Positions 1 through 6,556 are shown, numbered from the stretch's first letter. The stretch is DNA of 10,102 bases from an uncultured Treponema sp. (GCA_937902445.1 CALELJ010000262.1:1-10102), one strand, 5' to 3'. Notes: a model not told the origin generated them from the sequence alone. Program-made: numbers and translations.

Positions 1-197
1 GCAGTCCTGCGCACCTCCTAGGATCCCTGAGCGCAATACTTAGGATCCCTGAGCGTCAGTCGAAGGGCATCGTCGAAGGGTCCGCCATCTAGCAAAGACA
101 ATCGCAGGATACTTCGACCATGCTCAGCAATCCTGCGCACCTCCTAGGATCCCTGAGCGCAATACTTAGGATCCCTGAGCACAGTCGAAGGGTCCGC
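1..197. repeat. Palindromic intergenic repeat block, left of rpn
   Basis: Two copies of a complex repeat lie here. Positions 1-54 and 127-180 are identical except at one base (4 versus 130). Each contains the 15-mer TAGGATCCCTGAGCG twice (19-33 and 41-55 in the first copy, 22 bp apart). The second copy begins with an inverted repeat, CGCAGGAT at 103-110 against ATCCTGCG at 130-137. Inside and beyond it, CTTCGAC and GCTCAG motifs are complementary to the CTGAGC and GTCGAAG motifs further right, so the whole unit can fold on itself. The same family recurs at 1147-1338 and 5657-5818. The first copy is cut by the window edge. There is no coding potential I would defend. This is probably a REP/MITE-like intergenic element. 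Confidence 0.85.
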
Positions 198-270
198 ATG
201 TTCCACAATTGCAGGCGTAGTGAAATAATCCACAATTCTTACCAAAATACTGCACTTTTTTTTCTTTCCG

Positions 271-313
271 CATTTATAAAATATATGACGCACTTGAATA
301 AAAAATCAGGAGA
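271..313 (+). promoter_or_regulatory. Possible rpn promoter region and Shine-Dalgarno site
   Basis: The AT-rich stretch before rpn contains TATAAA at 275-280, a reasonable -10 box, but I see no good -35 about 17 bp upstream. A clear Shine-Dalgarno sequence AGGAGA at 308-313 sits 5 nt before the ATG at 319 and supports that start. The two 9-bp direct repeats TCCACAATT at 202-210 and 229-237 lie further upstream and may be chance. Confidence 0.4.
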
Positions 314-318
314 ATCAT

Positions 319-1134
319 ATGGGCCAGTTTTCAAAACCATGGAAAGAATTAACTATCGCCGACAACTTCATCTTCTGTAAGGTAATGCAGAACGAAAGGC
401 TGTGCAGGGGTGTCCTTGAAACACTTCTTGGAATCAAGGTAAGCCGGATCGATTATCTTCAGATGGAAAATCCGATCGAAAACTTCTATGACTCCCGTGG
501 AATCCGGCTTGACGTCTATGTGAAGGATTCCGCCAGAATCTTCAACATCGAGATGCAGACCGGCAACTACGACGACCTGATCCTCAGGGCGCGGTACTAC
601 CTGTCCTCGTCGGATGTTGCAACCACAAAACGCCGGACAAAATTTAAGGATATCCGTGAAACCTACATCCTTTTCATATGCAAGGATGATCCTTTCGGAG
701 CGGGAATCCCCCGGTATACAAAAGTTTCAAAATTCCTTGAGACCGATGGAATTCCTTATGATGACAAAAGCCACAATGTATTTTACAATTGTTCAGCATG
801 GGAAAAGGAAGATGATCCCGAAGTTCGTGAAGTCCTGAAATTCATCTATGGACTCAAACCAGATTCCGGTCTTGCCCTTGAAATGGATGAAGCCGCTTCC
901 CTTGCAAAACAGAAATCCGACCTGGAGGATGAATACATGTATTTCAGCGACATATTGGAAGACGAAAAGGAAGAAGCCCGTGCGGAAGGATTGGAGGCCG
1001 GCCGCCGGCAGCAGAAAATCGAGTCGGCAAAAAACCTGTTGCGTTCAAACATGATGAAACCAGATCAGATAGCACAGATTCTTGACATGTCGCTGGAAGA
1101 AGTGGTCCAGGTGTCAAAGGAACTTGAATCCTAG
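319..1134 (+). CDS. rpn: Rpn family PD-(D/E)XK nuclease / putative transposase
   Basis: A 271-aa protein of the Rpn (PDDEXK_2) family. E. coli members are DNA endonucleases that raise RecA-independent recombination and take part in phage defence. The N-terminal signature (FSKPWKELTIADNFIF, about residues 4-19) is typical of the family. The catalytic core appears intact: D65 in GIRLDVYV, then E78 and Q80 in NIEMQ, which is the D-x12-E-x-Q form of the PD-(D/E)XK site. The C-terminal part from about residue 205 is acidic and helical (coiled-coil-like, 214-241) and ends in a small HTH-like segment (PDQIAQILDMSLEEV, 248-262). The start at 319 is set by AGGAGA 5 nt upstream. The gene has the same palindromic repeats on both sides and converges on the large lipoprotein gene. 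No terminal inverted repeats or target-site duplication mark it as a classical insertion sequence. The family assignment is secure; the biological role here is inferred. Confidence 0.9.
   Translation: MGQFSKPWKELTIADNFIFCKVMQNERLCRGVLETLLGIKVSRIDYLQMENPIENFYDSRGIRLDVYVKDSARIFNIEMQTGNYDDLILRARYYLSSSDVATTKRRTKFKDIRETYILFICKDDPFGAGIPRYTKVSKFLETDGIPYDDKSHNVFYNCSAWEKEDDPEVREVLKFIYGLKPDSGLALEMDEAASLAKQKSDLEDEYMYFSDILEDEKEEARAEGLEAGRRQQKIESAKNLLRSNMMKPDQIAQILDMSLEEVVQVSKELES
937..1134 (+). CDS. Possible internal-start small protein (RpnS-like, C-terminal 65 aa of Rpn)
   Basis: Codon 207 of rpn is an ATG at 937-939. It is preceded 8 nt upstream by a perfect GGAGG at 924-928, a stronger ribosome site than many genuine starts in this window. 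Initiation there would give a 65-aa protein equal to the C-terminal domain: the acidic helical segment and the HTH-like tail (MKPDQIAQIL...EEVVQV). In E. coli, rpn genes are known to encode such intragenic small proteins (RpnS), which bind and block the toxic full-length RpnL. The fit in position, frame and domain is good. I see no convincing internal promoter upstream, so expression could be by re-initiation on the long mRNA or from a weak promoter. The good SD could also be a chance result of the Glu-Asp codons GAG-GAT. Confidence 0.45.
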   Translation: MYFSDILEDEKEEARAEGLEAGRRQQKIESAKNLLRSNMMKPDQIAQILDMSLEEVVQVSKELES

Positions 1135-1146
1135 TTCTGCCCTCAT

Positions 1147-1338
1147 AGGGTCCCTGAGCGTCAGTCGAAGGGTCCGTCAAACCACAAAGCAACCGCAGGA
1201 TACTTCGACAAGCTCAGCAGTCCTGCGCACCTCCTAGGATCCCTGAGCGTCAGTCGAAGGGTCCGCCTTTTAGCAAAACATGCGCAGGCTACTTCGACTG
1301 CGCGGTTGCTGAGTTTATCGAAGTGCAGCAGTCCTGCG
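1147..1338. repeat. Palindromic intergenic repeat block, right of rpn
   Basis: This is the same family as 1-197, in the same orientation. A short core copy spans 1147-1176 (GGTCCCTGAGCGTCAGTCGAAGGG type). A full unit runs from about 1194 to 1267 with inverted arms CGCAGGA 1194-1200 and TCCTGCG 1221-1227; it has only one TAGGATCCCTGAGCG where the left block has two. A divergent third copy at 1283-1338 forms its own hairpin: CGCAGG 1283-1288 with CCTGCG 1333-1338, and ACTTCGA 1291-1297 with TCGAAGT 1318-1324. The rpn gene is thus bracketed by directly oriented copies. There is no gene in this stretch. Confidence 0.85.
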
Positions 1339-1353
1339 TAATCATAACAGAGT

Positions 1354-1393
1354 ACAAAGAAAGCCGCAGGCGGACGCCTGCGGCTTTCTTTGT
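1354..1393. terminator. Bidirectional intrinsic terminator between convergent genes
   Basis: A perfect 19-bp inverted repeat (1354-1372 with 1375-1393) is separated by only 2 nt, so the real loop is about 4 nt. Its centre is GC-rich (GCCGCAGGCG) and its outer arms are A-rich on the left and T-rich on the right, so each strand ends in a U-containing tract. It lies 25 bp past the stop of the minus-strand lipoprotein gene and downstream of rpn and its repeats, so it can terminate both transcripts. Confidence 0.85.
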
Positions 1394-1417
1394 GCATTAA
1401 TTTTACCTCACAATTTG

Positions 1418-4400
1418 TTATGGCAAGGTATTAACTTTTTCAAAACTTATTGTAATCCCACTACTTCCAGTTCCAAAATTACCAAATGCATCATAAGTAT
1501 ATAAATAAAAAGCATTCTTATCAGTCAAATTATACGTTCTGCCACCACCATTCTGTTTTTTGAATGATATATCGTTAAAAGTATAAGTTTTAGACACATC
1601 CATAAAATCTTCACTATAAATGTTTCTTGTTACACCACTGACTGAATCATCTCTAACATACCAACTTATCTTGGTCTCGTATCCAACTCCGTTTTGCCTA
1701 CAAGAGTCTTTTCCCAGTCCCAAGTTTTTTAACTCACTATCACTTAAATAATAGGTATCATTCCATCCACCAAATTTAAAGCTAGGCGTTCCCCCTGTAT
1801 AGTAAATTTTAAACCTATGTCCATAACCACTACTATATAGTTCTGTATCTAACTGTGTGACCTTTGTTGTACTTATATCGGCCGAAATAATCTTCAGAGC
1901 AGGACCGTAAGCATCTACAGGTTTATTAATAACATGATATGAATCATTTCCAAAGCAGTCCTTTCCATGAAGAACAATCTGATTATTAGAAACTGAAATT
2001 CCATCACTACCAGTTAATAAGTCATATAAATTTACTTCTACTTCAACATCATTCCTACTAGCTCCAAGTGTCACACGTTTGACCTTTTTAGAGACTATTG
2101 TAGATTGATTGCTTCTTGTATAATAAACGACTTCTAGATCATTTTCATCGAATTCTAGATTTCCTGGCAATTTTGCCTTGATCAAAATAGACACATTTTT
2201 CGAAGGAAAATAACTCTTTGATGTCACCTCAGTTTTTGTATATTGTGACTCCTCGTTCCCATTTGCCGGAGTATTACCTTTCCATGGGAGCTTCACATAT
2301 ACTTTTGAAATCTCTACTTTCGGTCCATTACATTCATAAACCGAAAATTCTTTTTTCGCAAAATTACCCGAAGGATCAGTCGCAGTAACGGTGTACTTTA
2401 TTCCCGCAGGAGATCCCTTTAATAAAATATCGTTCTTAGGATTAGTTCCATAAATTGTGCCATCAACAGAAGAACTTATAACATAATTGTCCACTCTGTC
2501 ACCATCCTTAAATGATAAGCTGACTCCCTGGGAATCACCATTCGCAGAATAGTAATAATTATTCCCCGTTGAATCAGATTTGGCATCAACAAGAATTTCT
2601 GGTTTTTCAGGATCCTTCAGGTAATGGAGTTTAAATTTTCGTGAATTTCCAACAATATCATGCAACTTCCATACTGATTCTTCTTCTTTGTCAAAAGGAC
2701 TGAATTGAACAATAAATTCTGCAAATGATTTACCATTATATTCAAACCACACGAAATGCTGATCTCTCTGAAACTGAGTATAATAGTTATTTCCGTTATG
2801 ACCCAAAATCTGAGCATATGTAAGCCCTCTGTCCTGTTCTGCAAAAACACTTATATTAGGATTAGCAATCGAGTTAGTGTAGTAATACACATGCCACTCA
2901 CCATCCTTAAATACAGGTTCCAATGGATCTGCATGTGTAGAAGTATAAACATAAAAATCAGGAGGAGTAGTATCTAGTATGAAGTCCGGTCTGATTTCCT
3001 TCTCTGCAAAACCATTGTTAATTTTGACAATCAGTTCATTATCGCCATCTGACCATTGATCCTTGTCAACATCAGCAATGATCTCAACAGATATGTCACC
3101 GACAGTATATTCTCTTTTCAAGGGAACAATTCCACTGGTTTTGTCACACTTCTGATTCCATATCACATTGTCATGGGCATCCCTGATTGTGAATTCTGCA
3201 ACCTTGACTTTATCAATTACAATTCCATCATTTTCCAATCCATACTGATTGTCAGTAACATCAAATGTAAGTTTGATATCTCCATTTGTTAAATTCCCTA
3301 TATCATAAATTTCTTTAGTATTTCTGTAATCGTAGGGTTTACCACTACTGTAGTTATAGTAGTAATTCTCCAATTTAAATCCTGCAAAATCAGCGTCAAC
3401 AATTTTCACATTGCTTATATTCATTGCAGAAAGTCCTGATGCATTTTCAACATCAAATTTCATCGACGTTTCATTACCAGCAGGATCAATGCACTTTATC
3501 ACATAAGTATTACCCTGATTAATGGTCATTAAAGGAGCATTTTCACCATAACCAATTTCCTGCAGGTTTTCTTCATCTGTTCCAAAAAACAATTTTCCAC
3601 AAAAACCATCTTCCGGTTTTATGAATACATCAGAATCAGTCAGCTTTGAATAAACAATATCATTCTGATTTTGCTTTGCAAAATAAATGAGGCTGACACT
3701 TTCTGCTCCTTTTTCAAGGGTAACAACAGGAGATTCAACATCAATATAAATTCCTGCCGAAGTTCTGCAGATGTCACTCATATGTCCAAAATCATCCTCA
3801 AGTTTCAACCATGCATACAAAACCGCATCCTGTGCCCCATCAGCAAAATAGCTTTCCGGAATTTCCATCTGAATTGAAGTTTCTCCGGCAGCAATTGCTT
3901 TCCATTCAACAACAGGTACAAGTTCTGTATCAGATGAAGACAATGCAATATACCACCTGCACTCCTCGCTCTTGCATGCAGTCCATGGAAGGCCCTGGGT
4001 TCCAAAGTCGGCGATCTTTCCGTCGATGCGGAATTTTACCGTCCTGTAGTTGCGTCCAAAGAATCTCTTGCCGTTGACTGCGACACCGCAGTCGTCAGTG
4101 AACTTTACCTTTGCCGCATTGGCCTCTACATCCGGGGCTGTCGTGTCCCTTACGACATAATAGTAGGAAGGGTTCGAGGCGTAGTTGCTGTTTCCGTCAA
4201 GGGCAGTGACCTCAAACATGTAGATCCCGTCTACGGCCTTTCCGCTTGTGGTCCTGAAGCCTTCGTCGATTTCAAACGTCTTTTCAAAATCCGTGTTTTC
4301 CGATTTATATTCAAAGATCGTTTCCTTCTTGAAGTCTGACTCAAGGATTCCGCTCAGGTAGTTCCACTTTGTCTTTCCTTCATCAAACGGAATCAGGTCA

Positions 4401-5512
4401 GACGCTGCTTTCTCATCATCAGTTCCGGGAAGATATGCACCCTTTGGCACATACACAAGACGCTGGATCACGCTGAACCCCATGAGGCCCGTGTCGCCCG
4501 TGGTGCTGTCGTCTGCCTTGATTTTCATTGTAAAGCTTGCGCCTTCATTTACACGGCAATCCGTATCTGCATAGTACACACCGGCTGCGGCACCGCTTCT
4601 TGGCTCCCAGTTTCCAAAGACAGTCTGATGGATGTCGTTCGTTCCGTTTTTGAATTCACTGATGGCAATGATAGGTCCTGTACCATCGCCCTTTGCACCA
4701 AGGGTGAATTCGATGGATGCCGAATCGTCAAACCTTACTCCGTCCGCATCCTTGAGGCTGCCTTTGACTACAAAGCGGATGACGCTTCCGGCTTTGAGCC
4801 ATTTGCTTTCATCGGTCTTCTCCTTGCAGTTGAACCAGATTTCCTTTTCATTCTTGATCACTGGGGCATCAAAGTATTTTGACAGGTCGATGAATTTCTC
4901 ATCTGAGTTTGCGGTCTCACGCTGATAAAGTTCAAAATAATTCTTATATATTTCTGGATTTTCTTTTGTCGAAATACATGACTCGTCGATTGCTTTTGAG
5001 AAGCGGATCTTGATAGGAGTCGTGCGGACTACATTTGTCGAATAGTTTACAGGTTCCGTCGTCGTGACTCTCGGACGTGCTCCACACCACGGAACAAGTG
5101 TAACCTGGCCTATGTCCTTGAGGATCGTCACCTCAACCTTTACAAAGGAGGCCCCGGTTTCATTGGTGTTGTCAGCATTTCTATACTGAACTACAGTAGT
5201 CCCCAGCTGGTCGTCCATTGTCTTTGTCTCATCATATTCAGAAAAAGCTGTCCATCTTAGGAATTCCGCATTCTCGTCGGCAAAAAACTGCACCATGAAC
5301 GGAACTCCAACCTTTGCCTCGATGGCAGACTTGGAGACTTCACCGGTTCCGGCTTTTGGAAGAACCACGACATTGACAGACGAGGCCGTACTGATCTTTA
5401 CTTCTTCTGAAATTTTCTCCCTGAACTCGGTATTTGAGCTCAAGAAATTCTCGCAGGAAATAAAAACTGCAGGTAAAAGGATTGCAAGCAACGGGAGGGA
5501 AAATTTTTTCAT
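1418..5512 (-). CDS. Very large lipoprotein with SbsA-type and serial Ig-like modules
   Basis: A 1364-aa predicted exported lipoprotein of unknown function. The signal peptide MKKFSLPLLAILLPAVFIS ends at a permissive spirochaete lipobox (FISC) with the lipidated cysteine at residue 20. Residues about 147-275 resemble a Big_5/SbsA-like bacterial Ig domain (TTEPVNYSTNV...IKIRFSKAID...). After that the chain is a series of modules. They tend to begin with an Asp/Pro motif (DTTAPDV 456-462, DVESPVV 591-597, DTTPPDF 847-853, DPEKPEI 967-973, DAYGPAL 1200-1206) and end with D-x-x-G-N (DPAGN 676-680, DIVGN 952-956, DPSGN 1046-1050, DAFGN 1341-1345). These are features of Ig/cadherin-like beta-sandwich surface proteins. 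The start at 5512 has GGAG (complement of 5519-5522) 6 nt upstream. The 5' third (about residues 1-520) is clearly more GC-rich than the rest. Adhesion or polysaccharide binding is plausible but not shown; I do not recognise a named orthologue. Confidence 0.88.
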   Translation of the reverse strand: MKKFSLPLLAILLPAVFISCENFLSSNTEFREKISEEVKISTASSVNVVVLPKAGTGEVSKSAIEAKVGVPFMVQFFADENAEFLRWTAFSEYDETKTMDDQLGTTVVQYRNADNTNETGASFVKVEVTILKDIGQVTLVPWCGARPRVTTTEPVNYSTNVVRTTPIKIRFSKAIDESCISTKENPEIYKNYFELYQRETANSDEKFIDLSKYFDAPVIKNEKEIWFNCKEKTDESKWLKAGSVIRFVVKGSLKDADGVRFDDSASIEFTLGAKGDGTGPIIAISEFKNGTNDIHQTVFGNWEPRSGAAAGVYYADTDCRVNEGASFTMKIKADDSTTGDTGLMGFSVIQRLVYVPKGAYLPGTDDEKAASDLIPFDEGKTKWNYLSGILESDFKKETIFEYKSENTDFEKTFEIDEGFRTTSGKAVDGIYMFEVTALDGNSNYASNPSYYYVVRDTTAPDVEANAAKVKFTDDCGVAVNGKRFFGRNYRTVKFRIDGKIADFGTQGLPWTACKSEECRWYIALSSSDTELVPVVEWKAIAAGETSIQMEIPESYFADGAQDAVLYAWLKLEDDFGHMSDICRTSAGIYIDVESPVVTLEKGAESVSLIYFAKQNQNDIVYSKLTDSDVFIKPEDGFCGKLFFGTDEENLQEIGYGENAPLMTINQGNTYVIKCIDPAGNETSMKFDVENASGLSAMNISNVKIVDADFAGFKLENYYYNYSSGKPYDYRNTKEIYDIGNLTNGDIKLTFDVTDNQYGLENDGIVIDKVKVAEFTIRDAHDNVIWNQKCDKTSGIVPLKREYTVGDISVEIIADVDKDQWSDGDNELIVKINNGFAEKEIRPDFILDTTPPDFYVYTSTHADPLEPVFKDGEWHVYYYTNSIANPNISVFAEQDRGLTYAQILGHNGNNYYTQFQRDQHFVWFEYNGKSFAEFIVQFSPFDKEEESVWKLHDIVGNSRKFKLHYLKDPEKPEILVDAKSDSTGNNYYYSANGDSQGVSLSFKDGDRVDNYVISSSVDGTIYGTNPKNDILLKGSPAGIKYTVTATDPSGNFAKKEFSVYECNGPKVEISKVYVKLPWKGNTPANGNEESQYTKTEVTSKSYFPSKNVSILIKAKLPGNLEFDENDLEVVYYTRSNQSTIVSKKVKRVTLGASRNDVEVEVNLYDLLTGSDGISVSNNQIVLHGKDCFGNDSYHVINKPVDAYGPALKIISADISTTKVTQLDTELYSSGYGHRFKIYYTGGTPSFKFGGWNDTYYLSDSELKNLGLGKDSCRQNGVGYETKISWYVRDDSVSGVTRNIYSEDFMDVSKTYTFNDISFKKQNGGGRTYNLTDKNAFYLYTYDAFGNFGTGSSGITISFEKVNTLP

Positions 5513-5545
5513 AACTGACTCCGACTTTTATTTACTATTGCTTAA

Positions 5546-5614
5546 AATTCTGAACTCTCGCTTTAATTCTGAATGAAATAGTCGGAATAATCAAGAAAAA
5601 AAATTGATATTATA
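5546..5614 (-). promoter_or_regulatory. Promoter -10 and leader of the large lipoprotein gene
   Basis: On the minus strand a consensus TATAAT occupies 5614-5609. It would start transcription near 5602 and give a leader of about 90 nt. No good -35 is seen at 16-18 bp. The leader contains two direct copies of a 9-mer (AATTCTGAA on the plus strand, at 5546-5554 and 5565-5573), with starts 19 bp apart, or about two helical turns. This spacing could suit a dimeric regulator but may be chance in AT-rich DNA. Confidence 0.4.
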
Positions 5615-5656
5615 GAATAAAAAAATTAGTTATTTGATTAGTGGCTTGAATGTAAT

Positions 5657-5742
5657 GACCCTTCGACAGGTTGTTGACGCGGACCCTTCGACAGGCTGTT
5701 GACGCGGACCCTTCGACAGGCTGTTGACGCGGACCCTTCGAC
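5657..5742. repeat. 25-bp tandem repeat (three units plus a partial)
   Basis: The unit GACCCTTCGACAGGCTGTTGACGCG starts at 5657, 5682 and 5707 and breaks off after about 11 bases of a fourth copy at 5732. The only difference among the three full copies is T for C at 5671. The first half of the unit matches the CTTCGAC side of the palindromic repeat found around rpn (opposite orientation), so this is a locally amplified, truncated form of the same element. The stretch lies between the lipoprotein promoter and the 3' end of ndk. Confidence 0.9.
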
Positions 5743-5818
5743 GAGCTCAGGGATCCTAAGTTGGCTCAGGGGGCCTAGGTAGAAACAGGGTCCCTGAGCT
5801 TAGTCGAAGGGCCCCTGT
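5732..5818. repeat. Palindromic repeat copies with hairpin downstream of ndk
   Basis: The fourth tandem unit runs into a reverse-oriented copy of the core (CCCTTCGACGAGCTCAGGGATCC, ending 5755). It is followed by a forward-type copy inside a hairpin: ACAGGG 5785-5790 pairs with CCCTGT 5813-5818 and CCCT 5792-5795 pairs with AGGG 5808-5811, with one T/C mismatch and a 12-nt loop. It lies about 40 bp past the ndk stop. It could slow transcripts leaving ndk, although no real U-tract follows on that strand. No other ndk terminator is visible. Confidence 0.75.
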
Positions 5819-5855
5819 CCATAGCAATTATTGAATGCAAGGGCCCTAACTTCAA

Positions 5856-6302
5856 TTAGAAATAAGCGGCTGTCTTGTCTTCCCAGTCGATGATTTCTTC
5901 CGGCTTGAAGAAAATGTTGATTTCGCGTTCTGCGCTTTCATCGCTGTCGCTTGCGTGGATGATGTTGCAGTTTGTGTGAAGGCCAAAGTCTCCGCGGATT
6001 GTTCCAGGAGCAGACTCTGTTACCTTTGTGGCACCAACAAGTTTGCGTACGAGAGTAACACATTCGTCACCCTGCCAAACCATTGCAACTACAGGAGCAC
6101 TTGTAATGTAATCAACAAGTTCACCAAAGAAAGGCTTCTCTTTGTGTTCCGCATAGTGCTTTTCTGCAACTTCTTTTGTAATCTGAATCATCTTAAGGCC
6201 AACAAGCTTGAGGCCTTTTCTTTCAAGGCGAGTAATGACTTCGCCAACGATCCTGCGGTTAAGTACCCCAGGCTTAAGCATTGTATAACATCTATTTCCC
6301 AT
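5856..6302 (-). CDS. ndk: Nucleoside diphosphate kinase
   Basis: A 148-aa cytosolic enzyme that transfers the gamma-phosphate of NTPs to NDPs through a phosphohistidine. Family landmarks in order: KPG at 10-12 (usually KPD), HYAEHKEKPFF at 49-59, the arginine/threonine region VRKLVGAT 85-92, GTIRGDF 100-106 and the active-site segment NIIHASDSDESAEREI 113-128. The catalytic histidine is residue 116. Length matches the usual 140-150 aa. The frame is open for another 46 codons upstream, but family alignment places the start at MGNRCYT (ATG at 6302-6300), and the upstream peptide has no Ndk similarity. There is no Shine-Dalgarno sequence; a good promoter places transcription start at or next to the ATG, so the mRNA may be leaderless. 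Repeat hairpins follow the 3' end. Confidence 0.95.
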   Translation of the reverse strand: MGNRCYTMLKPGVLNRRIVGEVITRLERKGLKLVGLKMIQITKEVAEKHYAEHKEKPFFGELVDYITSAPVVAMVWQGDECVTLVRKLVGATKVTESAPGTIRGDFGLHTNCNIIHASDSDESAEREINIFFKPEEIIDWEDKTAAYF

Positions 6303-6309
6303 GGGTGAA

Positions 6310-6338
6310 AATATATCAGAATGAGGTATAAAATTCAA
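6310..6338 (-). promoter_or_regulatory. ndk promoter implying a leaderless mRNA
   Basis: Minus-strand TTGAAT (complement of 6333-6338, 4/6 to consensus) is followed after 17 bp by TATATT (complement of 6310-6315), with an extended -10 TGA directly before it (6318-6316). Only 7 nt separate the -10 box from the ndk ATG. Normal spacing would place the first transcribed base at or within 1-2 nt of the A of the ATG, consistent with the missing ribosome binding site. Confidence 0.55.
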
Positions 6339-6379
6339 TTTGGAAATTCGTTGTTTAATTAATGCCAAATATATATATA

Positions 6380-6518
6380 TGAAACCTGCTCCCGCACGGA
6401 ACCATGCCAAAGCTGCTCCGGTGCTCCTTTCCATCAACAAAAGCAGCAGGCTTTGCCTCCTGAGTCCTGTTGGTTCGCAGGTCGCATTTTGTCATGAACC
6501 CGTGCTACGCAGGTTTCA
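6380..6518 (-). ncRNA. Unidentified structured RNA candidate upstream of ndk
   Basis: A 139-bp segment with no convincing protein is closed by a perfect 10-bp inverted repeat, TGAAACCTGC 6380-6389 and GCAGGTTTCA 6509-6518. Nested inside are GCACGG 6394-6399 with CCGTGC 6500-6505, then CATG 6403-6406 with CATG 6493-6496. The 3x3 gap between the last two reads GUU/GUU as minus-strand RNA (two G-U pairs around U-U) but AAC/AAC as plus-strand RNA, which favours the minus strand. A further arm, CAAAGC plus TGCT at 6408-6417 against AGCA 6445-6448 and GCTTTG 6450-6455, has one bulged base. Another possible helix pairs 6485-6490 with 6437-6442 (ACAAAA/TTTTGT type) and would be an alternative fold. 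An (AT)6 run (6369-6380) follows on the minus strand. It could be a free small RNA or the leader of a longer ndk transcript. I could not match it to SRP, 6S, tmRNA, 5S or a purine riboswitch by eye. Confidence 0.45.
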
Positions 6519-6526
6519 GCTCTTTT

Positions 6527-6556
6527 GCTTTAGCATTTGTTTTACAACGCTATCAA
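6527..6556 (-). promoter_or_regulatory. Possible promoter of the structured RNA
   Basis: Minus-strand TTGATA (complement of 6551-6556, 5/6 to TTGACA) and TAAAGC (complement of 6527-6532, a poor -10 but preceded by TGC) are 18 bp apart. Start of transcription would fall near 6520, next to the outer arm of the RNA at 6518. The coincidence in position is the main support. Confidence 0.3.

Noticed and set aside
1..200. The regularly recurring repeats could be a CRISPR array
   Set aside because: Units are palindromic, of uneven length, contain internal duplications, and lack unique equal-sized spacers; no cas gene is near.
319..1134. rpn as a complete insertion sequence
   Set aside because: The family is often labelled putative transposase, but no terminal inverted repeats or target-site duplication are visible, and the flanking repeats are direct, unequal and found elsewhere.
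5955..6308. 117-codon plus-strand frame opposite ndk
   Set aside because: It is antisense to a clearly conserved enzyme and shows no recognisable protein features.
6303..6440. 46-codon upstream extension of ndk on the minus strand
   Set aside because: The added peptide has no Ndk similarity, crosses the promoter and structured-RNA segment, and the family start matches ATG at 6302.
6380..6518. SRP RNA, 6S RNA, tmRNA, 5S rRNA or purine riboswitch as identity of the structured RNA
   Set aside because: I could not find the GGAAGGAAGCAGC-type SRP tip, tmRNA or tRNA-like ends, 5S core, or purine aptamer core on either strand. 6S cannot be judged by eye and would need a covariance model.
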